Assembly (NCBI GenBank): GCA_016235455.1
Contig: JACRKZ010000082.1
Location: forward strand, 16,894 to 80,893
Source: Armatimonadota bacterium
GTDB taxonomy: Bacteria > Armatimonadota > UBA10988
Direction: 5' to 3'
Length of the DNA stretch: 64,000 nucleotides
Below, in pieces: positions 17,816-27,800 of the stretch (within the stretch, counting starts at the first letter, position 1; each line of letters opens with the position of its first letter). A program made the translations under genes and the position numbers. A model generated the notes under the pieces. The model had not been told where the DNA came from. It made no database searches and saw only the letters and a list, made by a program, of their open reading frames with translations.

Positions 17816-19372
17816 TCAGCCCTCGGCGGCCGAATGCCCGCCGGACTGGCCGGTGGGCGCGGCACGGCGCGAGCCGGTCGTGGCGCGGCGCACCGCGGTG
17901 CGACCGACGCGGATCGGCCCGTCGACCAATTCGGGCACGTTGAAGGTGCAAGTCTCGCGCTCATGCAGGCGCGGATCGCTCCGCGGCACGACGAAGGGCT
18001 TGGAGGCGACACCCGCGGCGTCGACATAGCGCAGGTACGGTCGGGCCAGCAGGTTGTTGTCGCGCTTGCTCGCGCAGACGATCCAGCGGCTGTTACCGGA
18101 CCAGGAGTGCCAGGAGTCATGGCGCGTCGGCGCGGTCGACTCCAGGGCCACGGGTTGGGCTCCCGGCCGGGTCAGGTCCAGCAGGTACAGGTCGCTACGC
18201 TCCTGGAAGACCGGGAACGTGCCGGCCTCGCACAGGCAGAACAGCAGGAACCGGCCGTCGGGCGAGATGCGCGGCTCCAGCGCCGACCCGCCAACCGTCC
18301 GGGCGGAGACGACAGTCTCGGGTGACCCGAAACGGCCGGTCGCCTGGTCATAGGCCGCGCGGGCGATGTCGTAGCGCAGGTTCTTCTGCTGCGCCACGGG
18401 CATGTAGCTGCTCTCCGGCCAGAGCCTAGGCGCGGTGGCGAAGTAGAGCCATCGGCCGTCGGCCGACCAACAGGGGAAGGTCGGCAGTCGGCCGGGCGGA
18501 TTGATCTCGGGCGGGACGGTGACCTGACCGGTGGCCACGGTGTAGACAGCCAGGCTGGAGGCAACGTCGAGCGCGGCCTTGGCGCGGTCGGCCTGCGGGT
18601 AGTACTGCAGGATACGATTGCGCGAGAAAGCGATGGTCTGACCGTTGGGGTGCCAACTGGAGTAGCCGGCCGGCGGGCCGCTGCCGCCGACGCGGGTGTC
18701 GGCCGCCTGCGCCTGAGAGCCGCGCACGACCACCATGGCGGGGTCGCCGGGGAACAACCGCGTGTGGAACACGAAGCTGTCGGCGCGGCGATCGTGGAAG
18801 GAGTGGCAGTTGAGGCATCCATCGCCGATGTCGTCGCGGGTGGCGATGGCGGTCTCGTCGAAGCCGCGCAGGTCGCGCTGGTAGATGCCCATCGGGCCGC
18901 TGGAGTCATAGAACGGCCGGAACCGGCGGTAGGCCAGGTAGTTCTCGACCGGCTCGGCGGCCACCGTCTGGCGTACGGGCTGGTAGCGGTTCCAGCGACC
19001 GTCATCGGCCCGCGCCCAGACGTCCAGTCGCAGTTCACGGCCACGATTGGCCGCGAGCAGCCGGTGCCAGCCCTTCAGCGGGAAGATCATGACACCATTG
19101 CGGCTGGACGCCGCCACGGTGCGTCCCTGGCCATCCGTCAGTCGGGCCAGGTAGCGGCGGCCGGACTCCACCACCATGAAGTTGAGCGGCGCGATGTTGG
19201 GTGGGATGACCAGGTCGGTGTAGTCCGGCTCCAGCCGGGGCGCCCGCGCGGTCGCGGTGCACTGGCTGTCCGGCGGCGGCCGTTCGTCGAGTCGGCGCCA
19301 CGCGGCCCGCGCGGCGCCCAGCAGCAGCAGCAGGGCGACCAGCAGCCACCAGCGGCGAGTGGGACGTGTCAT
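17816..19372 (-). CDS. Membrane-anchored PD40/TolB-like propeller with one CxxCH heme motif (copy A)
   Basis: A 518-residue protein with an N-terminal membrane anchor (RRWWLLVALLLLLGAARA). Residues 45-75 contain PDYTDLVIPPNIAPLNFMV, a signature I know from uncharacterised Bacteroidetes and Planctomycete proteins. A c-type heme attachment motif C186-L-N-C189-H190 lies in a region of conserved DSFVFHTR. The remainder is a beta-propeller with PD40 blades (SSWHPNGQTIAFSRN, CWSADGRWLYFAT, RISPDGRFLLF, HSWSGNSRWIVCASKRDN). Its ATG overlaps the stop of the upstream membrane gene (ATGA). Copy B at 21327-22877 shares the whole architecture. Likely an extracytoplasmic, heme-binding partner of the membrane protein; no enzymatic function is known to me. 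Confidence 0.82.
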   Translation of the reverse strand: MTRPTRRWWLLVALLLLLGAARAAWRRLDERPPPDSQCTATARAPRLEPDYTDLVIPPNIAPLNFMVVESGRRYLARLTDGQGRTVAASSRNGVMIFPLKGWHRLLAANRGRELRLDVWARADDGRWNRYQPVRQTVAAEPVENYLAYRRFRPFYDSSGPMGIYQRDLRGFDETAIATRDDIGDGCLNCHSFHDRRADSFVFHTRLFPGDPAMVVVRGSQAQAADTRVGGSGPPAGYSSWHPNGQTIAFSRNRILQYYPQADRAKAALDVASSLAVYTVATGQVTVPPEINPPGRLPTFPCWSADGRWLYFATAPRLWPESSYMPVAQQKNLRYDIARAAYDQATGRFGSPETVVSARTVGGSALEPRISPDGRFLLFCLCEAGTFPVFQERSDLYLLDLTRPGAQPVALESTAPTRHDSWHSWSGNSRWIVCASKRDNNLLARPYLRYVDAAGVASKPFVVPRSDPRLHERETCTFNVPELVDGPIRVGRTAVRRATTGSRRAAPTGQSGGHSAAEG

Positions 19373-21240
19373 CGGCCCAACCCCAGGCGCACCAGATAGA
19401 GGAAATAGGTGCCACTCATCTCGCGCTGCAGCTCCGGGTAGGCGGCCGCCATGCTGCCGCGATTGCGCTTGACGATGGTGCGGAACTGCCAGTAGCGCTC
19501 CTGGGCGGACTCCGGGATGGTCAGGCTCGCCAGGTCAGGCGGGGTCGGCAGCAGATCCCGGCCCAGCAGCGCGGCCTCGGCCCAGGCGCGCGGCAGTTCG
19601 GTCACGCCGCAGTCGCGCAGGCGATGCATCTCCAGCGCGGCATACTCCGGGTGCCCCTCGAGCAGGAAATGCGCGATGAGGTAGTCGAGCGCCATGCGGT
19701 TGCGCGGGTTCTCGCGCAGCAGGCTGGACAGGATTTCGGGGACGAGGTGCCACGCTCGTTCCTCGGCCTTGTCGGCGTAGCGGTTGATGTGCAGCAGGTC
19801 GTCGCCGCGCAGCATCACGGCCCGCCGGCGCAGAACCTCCGGGCTACTGGCGAGCGTCGGGTCGACGGCCAGCCGATGCAGCTCGCGCTGGGCCCAGCGG
19901 CGCCAGACCAGGTTGTCGCTGAGCGTGCGCAGGTAGGTCCGGGCGGCAGAGCTCATGCCTTTGACCATGTAGAGTTGCGCCAGCCGGCTGAGCACCACTG
20001 GGTTGTCATCGCCGAGCACCCAGGCGTTGTGCAGCGCATACTCGGCCAGGTTCAGGCGCCCCAGATCCAACCACTGGTCGACCATGCGGATCCGCGTGGC
20101 CAGGACATATGTCGTCTCGACCGACAGCAGCAGCGCATCGGCGCGCTGCGGCACCTGGAACATGGCCTCACCCAGGCGGCCCTGAGCAAAGAGCGCGCGA
20201 TTGACATCGAACGGCGCCAGCTCGTGCCGCGGTCCGCCACGCTCCAACTCGGCCAGGAGCTGGCCCCATTGGCCGTGCAGCGCGAGGAAGTCCATCCGGG
20301 CGCGCTGGCGGCCGGCCTTGTCGGCGGCGACGGTCGCCGCCAGCACCGCCACGAGGGCCACGAGGGCCACCTCGCCCAGCAGGCGCCGGACGCGACGGCC
20401 GCCGGACGACGGCGCCGCGCCAGCCCGCGCGGCCCGCCATGCGTGACACCGGGCGCGCAGCGGGTCGGCCACATACACAGCGGCTATCGCCGCCACCGCG
20501 TAGAGCAGCCACAACGACACAGCCAGGTCCACGGTCAGCCGACCAGGCGCGATGCCATAGCGCCACTGCGCCGGCAACGCCTGCAGGCCGAGGAGATCGG
20601 CCAACGACACCGCAGCCACACCCAGGGCCGGATAGACGGCGAGTGCCAGGCGACGCGACGACCCGGACAACGCGCCACACAGAGCACCGAAGGCCAACAC
20701 CAACAGGTATGTCGTGGCTGGGCCGGCCGCGCCCGCGACGCCATAGATCAATGCGGCGAGCAGCACCAGATAGCGCCCTAACCCGGTCGGCCCGGACGCG
20801 AAGATCAGGGCCGACGCCAGCATCGCCACGAGCATCGGCCCGAGCAGGAGCGGCTGGTCATAGCGAGCGGCGAGCAGCATATAGAGCACCACGGGGAGCA
20901 ACCGCGCGGCACGCGCGCGGCCGCCCGCCAGGCGCTGGAACAGCGCGCTCGTCAGCACCCCGATGAGCAGCGCGATCACAACGCGCACCAGGACGCCGGC
21001 CGCGTTGAAGGCATCAAGCTGGGCCAGGAACAGCCCTACATAGCGGACCGGTCCGCCCGAGTAGCCCAGCAGGTCCGCGGCGAACCCGCGTGTGCAGGCG
21101 AAGGGCGGCTGCTGTGCCTGGTAGATCAGGTAGGGCTGGACGGCATACACCAGGTGCAGCGAGAACCAGACCAGCAGGAGCCCGTCTATCCGCGCGGTTG
21201 TCAACCGTGCCAACTGCCAGGCTCTGCGCGTTGATGCCAT
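19369..21240 (-). CDS. Polytopic membrane protein with C-terminal helical repeats, DUF6057-like (copy A)
   Basis: A 623-residue protein. Residues 1-270 hold roughly eight to nine hydrophobic segments, beginning GLLLVWFSLHLVYAVQPYLIYQAQQ with the motif PYLIYQAQQPPF. Residues 300-623 are soluble and helical, TPR-like (LARLTNLAEYALHNAW-type helices, LLHINRYADKAEERAWHLVPEIL, GHPEYAALEMHRLRDCGVTELPRAWAEAALL). This matches my recollection of the DUF6057 family, seen next to TolB-like CxNCH proteins in Bacteroidetes; function unknown. ATG 21240 has a GAGGAA ribosome-binding site and aligns with copy B. Translationally coupled to the CxxCH protein downstream. Confidence 0.8.
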   Translation of the reverse strand: MASTRRAWQLARLTTARIDGLLLVWFSLHLVYAVQPYLIYQAQQPPFACTRGFAADLLGYSGGPVRYVGLFLAQLDAFNAAGVLVRVVIALLIGVLTSALFQRLAGGRARAARLLPVVLYMLLAARYDQPLLLGPMLVAMLASALIFASGPTGLGRYLVLLAALIYGVAGAAGPATTYLLVLAFGALCGALSGSSRRLALAVYPALGVAAVSLADLLGLQALPAQWRYGIAPGRLTVDLAVSLWLLYAVAAIAAVYVADPLRARCHAWRAARAGAAPSSGGRRVRRLLGEVALVALVAVLAATVAADKAGRQRARMDFLALHGQWGQLLAELERGGPRHELAPFDVNRALFAQGRLGEAMFQVPQRADALLLSVETTYVLATRIRMVDQWLDLGRLNLAEYALHNAWVLGDDNPVVLSRLAQLYMVKGMSSAARTYLRTLSDNLVWRRWAQRELHRLAVDPTLASSPEVLRRRAVMLRGDDLLHINRYADKAEERAWHLVPEILSSLLRENPRNRMALDYLIAHFLLEGHPEYAALEMHRLRDCGVTELPRAWAEAALLGRDLLPTPPDLASLTIPESAQERYWQFRTIVKRNRGSMAAAYPELQREMSGTYFLYLVRLGLGR

Positions 21241-21326
21241 CGTTCCTCGGGTCGGCGCGGCCGCGGGCCGCGCTGGGGCAGGCGCATTATGGCAGCGCTG
21301 CGGCGCGAGCGTCAACCTCGCCAGGC

Positions 21327-22877
21327 TCACCCGTCGGGTGTCTGTGCCTCCTGGCGCTTCTCGGGCTCCGCGGGCCTGGCCGGAGCGGTGCAAGTCGGCG
21401 CCAGGGCGCGCTTGAGTTCGGCGCGCGACACGGTGATCGGCCCGCTGACGAACTCGGGCACGTTGTACGTTGCTGGGTTGCGGTCATCGTCGCGCGGGTC
21501 GCGCTGGGGCAGGACGAACGGCTTGGAGGCGCGCCCCTCAGCGTCGATATAGCGCAGGTAGAGCCGGGCCAGGAGGCCGTTGTCGCGTTTGCTGGCGCAG
21601 ACCAGCCAGCGACTGTTGCCCGACCACGCGTGGAACGAGTCATGCCGCGTCGGCGACTCGGCCTCCAGCGGCACGGGCCGGGAGCCGGGCCGCTGCAGGT
21701 CGAGCAGGTACAGGTCGCTGCGCTCGGCAAACACGGGGAAGCTGCCGCTGTCGGTCAGGCTGAACACCAGCCACCGGCCATCGGGCGAGATGCGCGGCTC
21801 CAGCGCCGACCCGCCGGTGTCGCGCGCGGCGACCACCGTCTCGGGCTGGCCGAAGGCGCTGGTGGCGGGATCGTAGGCGGCACGCTGGATGTCGTAGCGC
21901 ACCCGCGCCTGCTCCTCGATAGGCATGAACCGGGTCGTCGGCCACAGTCGCGGGGCGCTGGCAAAGTACAGCCAGCGCCCGTCGGGCGACCAGCAGGGGA
22001 AGGTGGGCAGTCGGCCCGGCGGGTTGAGCGCGGTCGGCACGGTCACCCGGCCGCTGTACACATCGTACAGGGCGAGGCTGGAGGCGGCATCGAGCGCGGC
22101 CTTGGAGCGTGGCCCGGCCTGCGGGAAGTACTGCATGATCTTGTTGCGCGAGTAAGCGATGGTCCGACCGCCCGGGTGCCACGAGGCGTACCCGGCAGGC
22201 GGCCCGTCGGGTTGCACCGTGCGCGCGCTGTTGCCCGACACAAGGGTCATGGCGGGCACACCGGCCTTGGGCCGCGAGTGGAAGAGGAACGAGTCAGGCC
22301 GCCGGTCGCGGAAGGTATGGCAGTTCATGCAGCCGCCGCCCACCTCGTCGCGGGTGATGACGGCCCGCTCAACGAAGGAGCGTAGATCGCGCTGACAGAT
22401 GAGCAGCGCGCCGGTGGAATTGTAGAACGGGCGGAACCGGCGGTAGACCACGTAGTCGTCCACTGGCTGCTCGGCCACATGGTTGACTACGGGCTCGAAC
22501 CGCTGCCAGCGGCCACGGGCGCCGCGCGCGAAGACCTCCAGGCGCAGGTCGCCACCGCGGTTGGCGCTGAGCAGCTCACGCCAACGGCGCTGGGGCAGGC
22601 TGATCACACCCGAGCGGCTGGTCACGTCGAGCCGGCGGCCGCGCGCCGCGCTAAGGCGCACGTGGTACCGAGTGCCTGGCTCGGCCACCCGGAGGTTGAG
22701 CGGCGCGATGTTGGGCGGGATGACCAGCCCGGCGTAATCGGGCCGCAGACGCGGCGCTCGAGCCACCGACTCGCAGCGCCCGGCGGCAGGCGGGCCCGCG
22801 GGCCACAGCCAACGTGCGACCAGCAGCACCGCCAGCGCCGCACCAGCCATGCGCCACCATCTCGGGCGAAGTGTCAT
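21327..22877 (-). CDS. Membrane-anchored PD40/TolB-like propeller with one CxxCH heme motif (copy B)
   Basis: A 516-residue paralogue of the 17816-19372 product. It has an N-terminal anchor (MAGAALAVLLVARWLWP), PDYAGLVIPPNIAPLNLRV, the heme motif C183-M-N-C186-H187 (GGGCMNCHTFRDRRPDSFLFHSR in two adjoining stretches), and the same propeller blades (ASWHPGGRTIAYSRNK, CWSPDGRWLYFASAP, RISPDGRWLVFSLTD, WSGNSRWLVCASKRDN). Copies A and B are clearly related along their whole length but well diverged, so the duplication is not recent. Its start overlaps the stop of the upstream membrane gene by ATGA, the same arrangement as in copy A. Confidence 0.82.
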   Translation of the reverse strand: MTLRPRWWRMAGAALAVLLVARWLWPAGPPAAGRCESVARAPRLRPDYAGLVIPPNIAPLNLRVAEPGTRYHVRLSAARGRRLDVTSRSGVISLPQRRWRELLSANRGGDLRLEVFARGARGRWQRFEPVVNHVAEQPVDDYVVYRRFRPFYNSTGALLICQRDLRSFVERAVITRDEVGGGCMNCHTFRDRRPDSFLFHSRPKAGVPAMTLVSGNSARTVQPDGPPAGYASWHPGGRTIAYSRNKIMQYFPQAGPRSKAALDAASSLALYDVYSGRVTVPTALNPPGRLPTFPCWSPDGRWLYFASAPRLWPTTRFMPIEEQARVRYDIQRAAYDPATSAFGQPETVVAARDTGGSALEPRISPDGRWLVFSLTDSGSFPVFAERSDLYLLDLQRPGSRPVPLEAESPTRHDSFHAWSGNSRWLVCASKRDNGLLARLYLRYIDAEGRASKPFVLPQRDPRDDDRNPATYNVPEFVSGPITVSRAELKRALAPTCTAPARPAEPEKRQEAQTPDG

Positions 22878-24778
22878 TGCCCCAGCCTCGCGTGCGCCAC
22901 ATAGAGGAAGTAGGTGCCGGCGAACTCGCGCTCCAGCCGTGGCAGTGCCGCGCGCAGGTCGTTGTCGTACTCGGCCACAACGGCTTTGAACCGGCCGTAG
23001 CGGCGCGATGTGGCCTCATCGATGGCCAGGCCCGAGAGATCGGGCCGCGGGCCAGGCAGATCGAGCGCCACCAGGGCGCCCTCGGCCCAGGCGCGCGGCA
23101 GGGCCGTCTCGCCGAAGTCGCGCAACCGATGCATCTCGGCGGCGGCGAAGTTGGGCCGTCCGGCGAGCAGGAAGTAGGACACCAGGTACTCGAAGGCCAT
23201 GCGATGCCGCGGATGGCAGCGCAACGGGCCGGCCAGTACCTCCGGGTCGATGTACCAGGCCCGCTGCTCGGGGCGGTCGGCGTAGCGATTGATGAACAGC
23301 AGGTCGTCCTCGGTCAGCCGGATCGACCGCAGCCGCTGGATCTCGGGGTCGCCGTTGAGGCTCGGATCGACCTCGATCTGGCGAAGCCGCTCACGGGCCC
23401 AGCGCCGCCAGACCAGGTTGTCGAGCAGCATGGTCAGGTACAGCCGGGCCGCGGGCAGCCGGTCGTCGATCAGGTAGACGCGAGCCAGGCGACTGAGCAG
23501 AAACGGATTGTTGTCGCCCATGACCAGGGTGTTGTGCAGCACGTATTCGGCCAGGTGCAGGCGGCCCAGGTCGATGTACTGGTCGGCCAGCCGCACCCGT
23601 GCGGCGAGTTGGTAGGGCGTGTCCACCGTGAGCAACAGCGAATCGGGGCGCTGTGGCACCGCGAACATCGAACGCGCCAGCAAACCCTGATCGAACAGCG
23701 CGCGGTTGATGTCGTACGTGGCCAGATCGTAGGCGACGGGCCGCGCCGAGGCGGCGGCAAGCAGCTTGCGCCACTGGCCGTGGAGCGCGCAGTAGTCCAT
23801 GTAGGCGCGCTGGCCGCCAGCTTCATCCACCGTGACGCGTGTGGCCAGCAGGCTCAGCAGCCCCACCAGCGCCACGTTGCCCAGCAGCCGCAACTCCCCG
23901 GGCCGGGCGCGACGACGGCCGGCATCGGCCGGCGGTCGCTGGGCCCGGCGCTCGGCAAGGCCCTGCCAGCAGCGTGCCAGCGGCTCGGCCAGACCCGTGA
24001 CCAGCAGCGCCGCGACCGGATAGAAGCCCAGCAGCGCGATCAGCAGGTAGCCGGTGAAGCGGCTGCGCGGCCCAGCGTAGGTCCAAGATGGCGCGAAGGC
24101 ATGGAGCCCGCACCGACTGGCCGCCATGGCCACCAGCGGCGGCACGAGCAGGAACACGACAAACACCGCGACCGCCCGTCCAGGGCGGTCGGTGGCGCGG
24201 GCCGCCGCACAAGCGCAGAGCGTGGCCAACGCGGCCAGCGCCAACCACATCGACAGCGGGCCGGCCGCGCCGGCGGCGGCCACCTGGAACAACATGGCCA
24301 GCGGCAGATAGACGCGCAAGCGCCGCCCGCCAGCCAGGAAGAGCATCACGGCGCCGAGCGTCGCGACCAACAGCGGGCCAGCCAGCAGCGGCTGGTCGTA
24401 GCGCCCGCAGAGCAGCATGAACAGCGCCATCGGCACGAAGCGCAAGCCCGGCACGCGACGGCCGGCGGCCGCCGCCAGCGCGCGGTCGGTCATCAAGCCG
24501 ATGAACAGCGCCTCGCACACGCGGACCAGCGCACCCAACGTGCTGGATGCGTCGCACTGCGCGAGGAACAGGCCCAAATAGCGCAGCAGGCCGCCGGCGC
24601 CGAGCAGCAACGGTTGCGCAAACTCGCGCGTCATGGCAAACGGTGGCTGCTGCGCCTGGTAGATGAGGTACGGCTCCACCATCAGCATCAGGTAGACAGC
24701 GAACCAGACCAGCAGCCAGCTGTCGCCGCGAACCGCGGCGGCGGCCAGGGCAGTTCGGGCTCTGCGCAACGTATCCAT
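22874..24778 (-). CDS. Polytopic membrane protein with C-terminal helical repeats, DUF6057-like (copy B)
   Basis: A 634-residue paralogue of the 19369-21240 product. It opens SWLLVWFAVYLMLMVEPYLIYQAQQPPF (in two adjoining stretches) and has a hydrophobic N-terminal half, then a soluble tail with VDTPYQLAARVRLADQYIDLG, YVLHNTLVMGDNNPFLLSRL, FINRYADRPEQRAWYIDPEVL and AAEMHRLRDFGETALPRAWAEGAL. The helices of the tail are TPR-like. ATG 24778 is chosen from alignment with copy A and a GGTGAG site four bases upstream; a TTG at 24823 is possible. First gene of the four-gene duplicated cassette. Confidence 0.8.
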   Translation of the reverse strand: MDTLRRARTALAAAAVRGDSWLLVWFAVYLMLMVEPYLIYQAQQPPFAMTREFAQPLLLGAGGLLRYLGLFLAQCDASSTLGALVRVCEALFIGLMTDRALAAAAGRRVPGLRFVPMALFMLLCGRYDQPLLAGPLLVATLGAVMLFLAGGRRLRVYLPLAMLFQVAAAGAAGPLSMWLALAALATLCACAAARATDRPGRAVAVFVVFLLVPPLVAMAASRCGLHAFAPSWTYAGPRSRFTGYLLIALLGFYPVAALLVTGLAEPLARCWQGLAERRAQRPPADAGRRRARPGELRLLGNVALVGLLSLLATRVTVDEAGGQRAYMDYCALHGQWRKLLAAASARPVAYDLATYDINRALFDQGLLARSMFAVPQRPDSLLLTVDTPYQLAARVRLADQYIDLGRLHLAEYVLHNTLVMGDNNPFLLSRLARVYLIDDRLPAARLYLTMLLDNLVWRRWARERLRQIEVDPSLNGDPEIQRLRSIRLTEDDLLFINRYADRPEQRAWYIDPEVLAGPLRCHPRHRMAFEYLVSYFLLAGRPNFAAAEMHRLRDFGETALPRAWAEGALVALDLPGPRPDLSGLAIDEATSRRYGRFKAVVAEYDNDLRAALPRLEREFAGTYFLYVAHARLGQ

Positions 24779-24858
24779 CAGCTCACCACGGCGATTATCC
24801 ATGCCGGCCGGTGGCGAAGTCAAACCAGGCCGCGGGCGCGACCACCGTGCGCCCGGCC

Positions 24859-27800
24859 CTACGGGTACGTCCCGGGCGCATAGGTCGTCAGTCGCAGGCT
24901 GCGCACCTCGCCGGCGCCGGGCCCCGAGCGCACCAACTCAAGCTCGTTCGGCCCGTCATAGCGCAGCCAGCCGCCGATCTCGAGCATCATGCGCGGGCCA
25001 AACAGGTGATGGTGCCGTCGCACGAAGGTGCCATTGACGATCACGCCCAGCAGGCTGGTGGGCGCGTCGACATCGAGCATGACCCGCTTGCCGCGCCAGG
25101 ACTCGGGCACGGTCACCTGCCGTCGGGCCATGGTGCCGCTCCAGGCACCCGGCAGCGGACGCGGCGCTTCGCGGCTCAAGCCGTCGGGGCTGGGCTCCCA
25201 GGCGCCAGCCAGGTCGAGCGTCGATTCGGGCTTGGGGATGAAGGCCAGCCAGCAGGTACCACGCGGTCCGCCTACCGCGCCGGCGCAACGTGCCTCCACG
25301 GCCAGCGTGTGCGTCGAGCCGGCGGTCAGCCGGCCGCCGCAGTCGTCGCCCTGCAGGCCGTCGGCGCGCCAGTCCTGCAGCAGTGTGCCATCGAGCCAGA
25401 TCCGCCCCTGATCGACAAACGTTGTGTTGAAGAAGCTGCGCAGCCAGAGCCGCACCTCGCCATCGCGCCAGGCCGCCGGCACTGTGAACCGGCGGCGGAA
25501 CAGAACCCGCTTGACCCCGGCGCGGCCCGGCCAGGTCCACACGCCCAGCCGGTCATGCGGCCAGGCCTTGTCGTCCACCTCGGTCTTGGCCATCGGCGCG
25601 GCATCCTCGTCGCCAGCCATCGCGCGGATCGACCAGTCTTGCGACAGGTCGTGAGCGAACCGCGCCGTCGGCTCGGGCAAGGGCGGCGTGTTGGCCGGGA
25701 TCACCGGCGCTCGCCACCAACTCCGTTGCAGTTCGAGCCAGCGGAGCCCGGCGCGCGGCAACTGCCCCTTGGGGCTCAGCAGCACCACCGCGTCGTAAGG
25801 CGCCAGGGTGATGCCCGTGGCCGAGGCCGGCTGGCCGTCGCGCACGTTGATCAGCGTGGTCGGCGCCCGCCGGTCGCGGAAGGTCAGGTCCGTGGTCACC
25901 GTTCTCGTGCCGCTCTGGTTCCACAGCGTCCACACGTCATACAGGCCGTTGTTGGTCTCCCAGCTACGCAGCAGCACTTCCTCGGCGTTGACCGTCGCGG
26001 GCACGCGCGGCACCTGGCGCCAGGCCAGCAGTTGGCCCATCAGCCTGGCCAGGCGCTGCATTTCGGGGCTGTTGCCGCCGGGCTCCACGCGGTCGAACAT
26101 GCTCCGCCCGTGGAACCGGCAACCCACCTGCACCACGAAGCCCCGGCCCATGGGCCGCAGGCCCACGGCCGTGCTGCCGTCGGCCCACCGCAGGAGATCG
26201 CGGCATTCGGGCGCCACTTTGGCCAGCGACAGGCCGTTGGCCGGCACGTCGCGCCAGTCGGCCGCGGGCAGGATGCTCTCGCCGTCGATGCCGGCCAGCC
26301 GGCGCGACGCATCCACCGGGTCGATGGCCGCCACGCGATAGCCGGTGAGCCGCGCGATGGGCCAGCTATCAGGCTCGGTGGGTGTGTGTCGGCCGGTCTG
26401 AGCATAGGTGACGAAGGTGCCGCCGGCACGCACCCAGGCCTCGACGCGGTCGACCAGCCGGGGTTCCATGATGGTCGTGTTCGTGTCGAGGATGACGCGG
26501 TACCTGGCCGCCGAACCGCCAGGCACCAGGTCGGACTCCGAGATGGCGTCGCGCTGGTAGTCCGACCGCAGCACGGCGCCCACGTTCCACCGCCAGTAGC
26601 CAGCGCCGAGGTTGACCGACGGGTCATCGCCCCACGGCCATTCGGTCAGGGCGTTGGCCCGCGCGCTCATCAGAAGCGCCACCTGCGCCGCGGGCTGATG
26701 GAACTTGCCAATGAGGTGGATGACGTTCTGCTGCGCTTCGAAGTGCTCACGCATGGGCTGGTTCCACATCACGTTGCCCATGTGGATGAAGTAGTCCAGG
26801 CCTTGGATGCCCTCGCTCAGCCACAGCCCGAGTTGCTTCTTGAACTCGGGCAGGTCGCTCGCCGGCCCGCCTGGCTCGCACGAGAACGGCAGACCCGCGC
26901 CACGCATGAGCATGGGCAACGGTTCGGCATAGAAGCCACCCATATACCCGGTGTTGTGGAAGTTGCCGCCCAGCGATACGGCCAACTGCTTCAGCCCGTC
27001 GGCATAACCATCGGGCGCCATGAGCGTGATCTGGCGGTTAGGGTCGGCCTGCCGGATCATGGTCATGCCACGCCGGCAGGTCTCCACGCGCGACCAGCCG
27101 ATCCAGTCCACCAGATCGACCCACTGCGCGTTGCGCTGTGGCCCGAGCGCCGGGTACTGCAGCGGAGCGTCGCCCGACAGGTAGACCCGGTAGCCCAGGT
27201 AGCCTTGAGGCACGCTCAGCGTGATCTGGTTGTCGCCGTCGCGCAGCACGTCGGTCACGTCGGCCGCCACCCAGTGCGGCACGGGGTGCTTGACTGGCGT
27301 CTCGCTGACCTTGCGCCCATTGACCCACACCGCCACCGGCTTGCCCCAGTCCTGGTTGAGGTCCCACAGATAGAGGAAGCGCTTGGCATGGGCCGCGCGC
27401 CAGGCCGCGGGCACGGCGACCGTGCGGCGGTACAGCGCGCGCTTCCGGGGCAGGAACATGGTGCGGTCGTGGCCCGGCGCGACCACGGTGGGCCAGGCCG
27501 AATCATCGAACTGCGCCGACGACCACGCCGCCGGCGAGTCAGCCTCGGGATAGGCCACGCGCCAGGCGCCGCTCAGGTCGATCGCCTGCGGCCCCCAGCC
27601 CAGGAACGAGGCCAGCTCGGGCACCCGCACGTCGTCCCAGGTGGGTAGCCGGCCCGGCTCGCCATACCAGCGGCGGCTGATGGTCGCCAGGTCGCCATAC
27701 GTCGCCCGCAGGTACCGCCGATAGCCCGCGTCGGCCACGGGACCGTGTTCGAGTAGGATGTCGAACGCGCCATGCTTCAGTTCACCGTGCGGCTCGAGCC

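Noticed and set aside
24811..27648. 945-codon open frame on the plus strand opposite the large beta-galactosidase-like gene
   Set aside because: Antisense open frames are expected in such GC-rich DNA. The translation is His/Arg/Gly/Ala-rich without family motifs, and the minus-strand gene is well supported.
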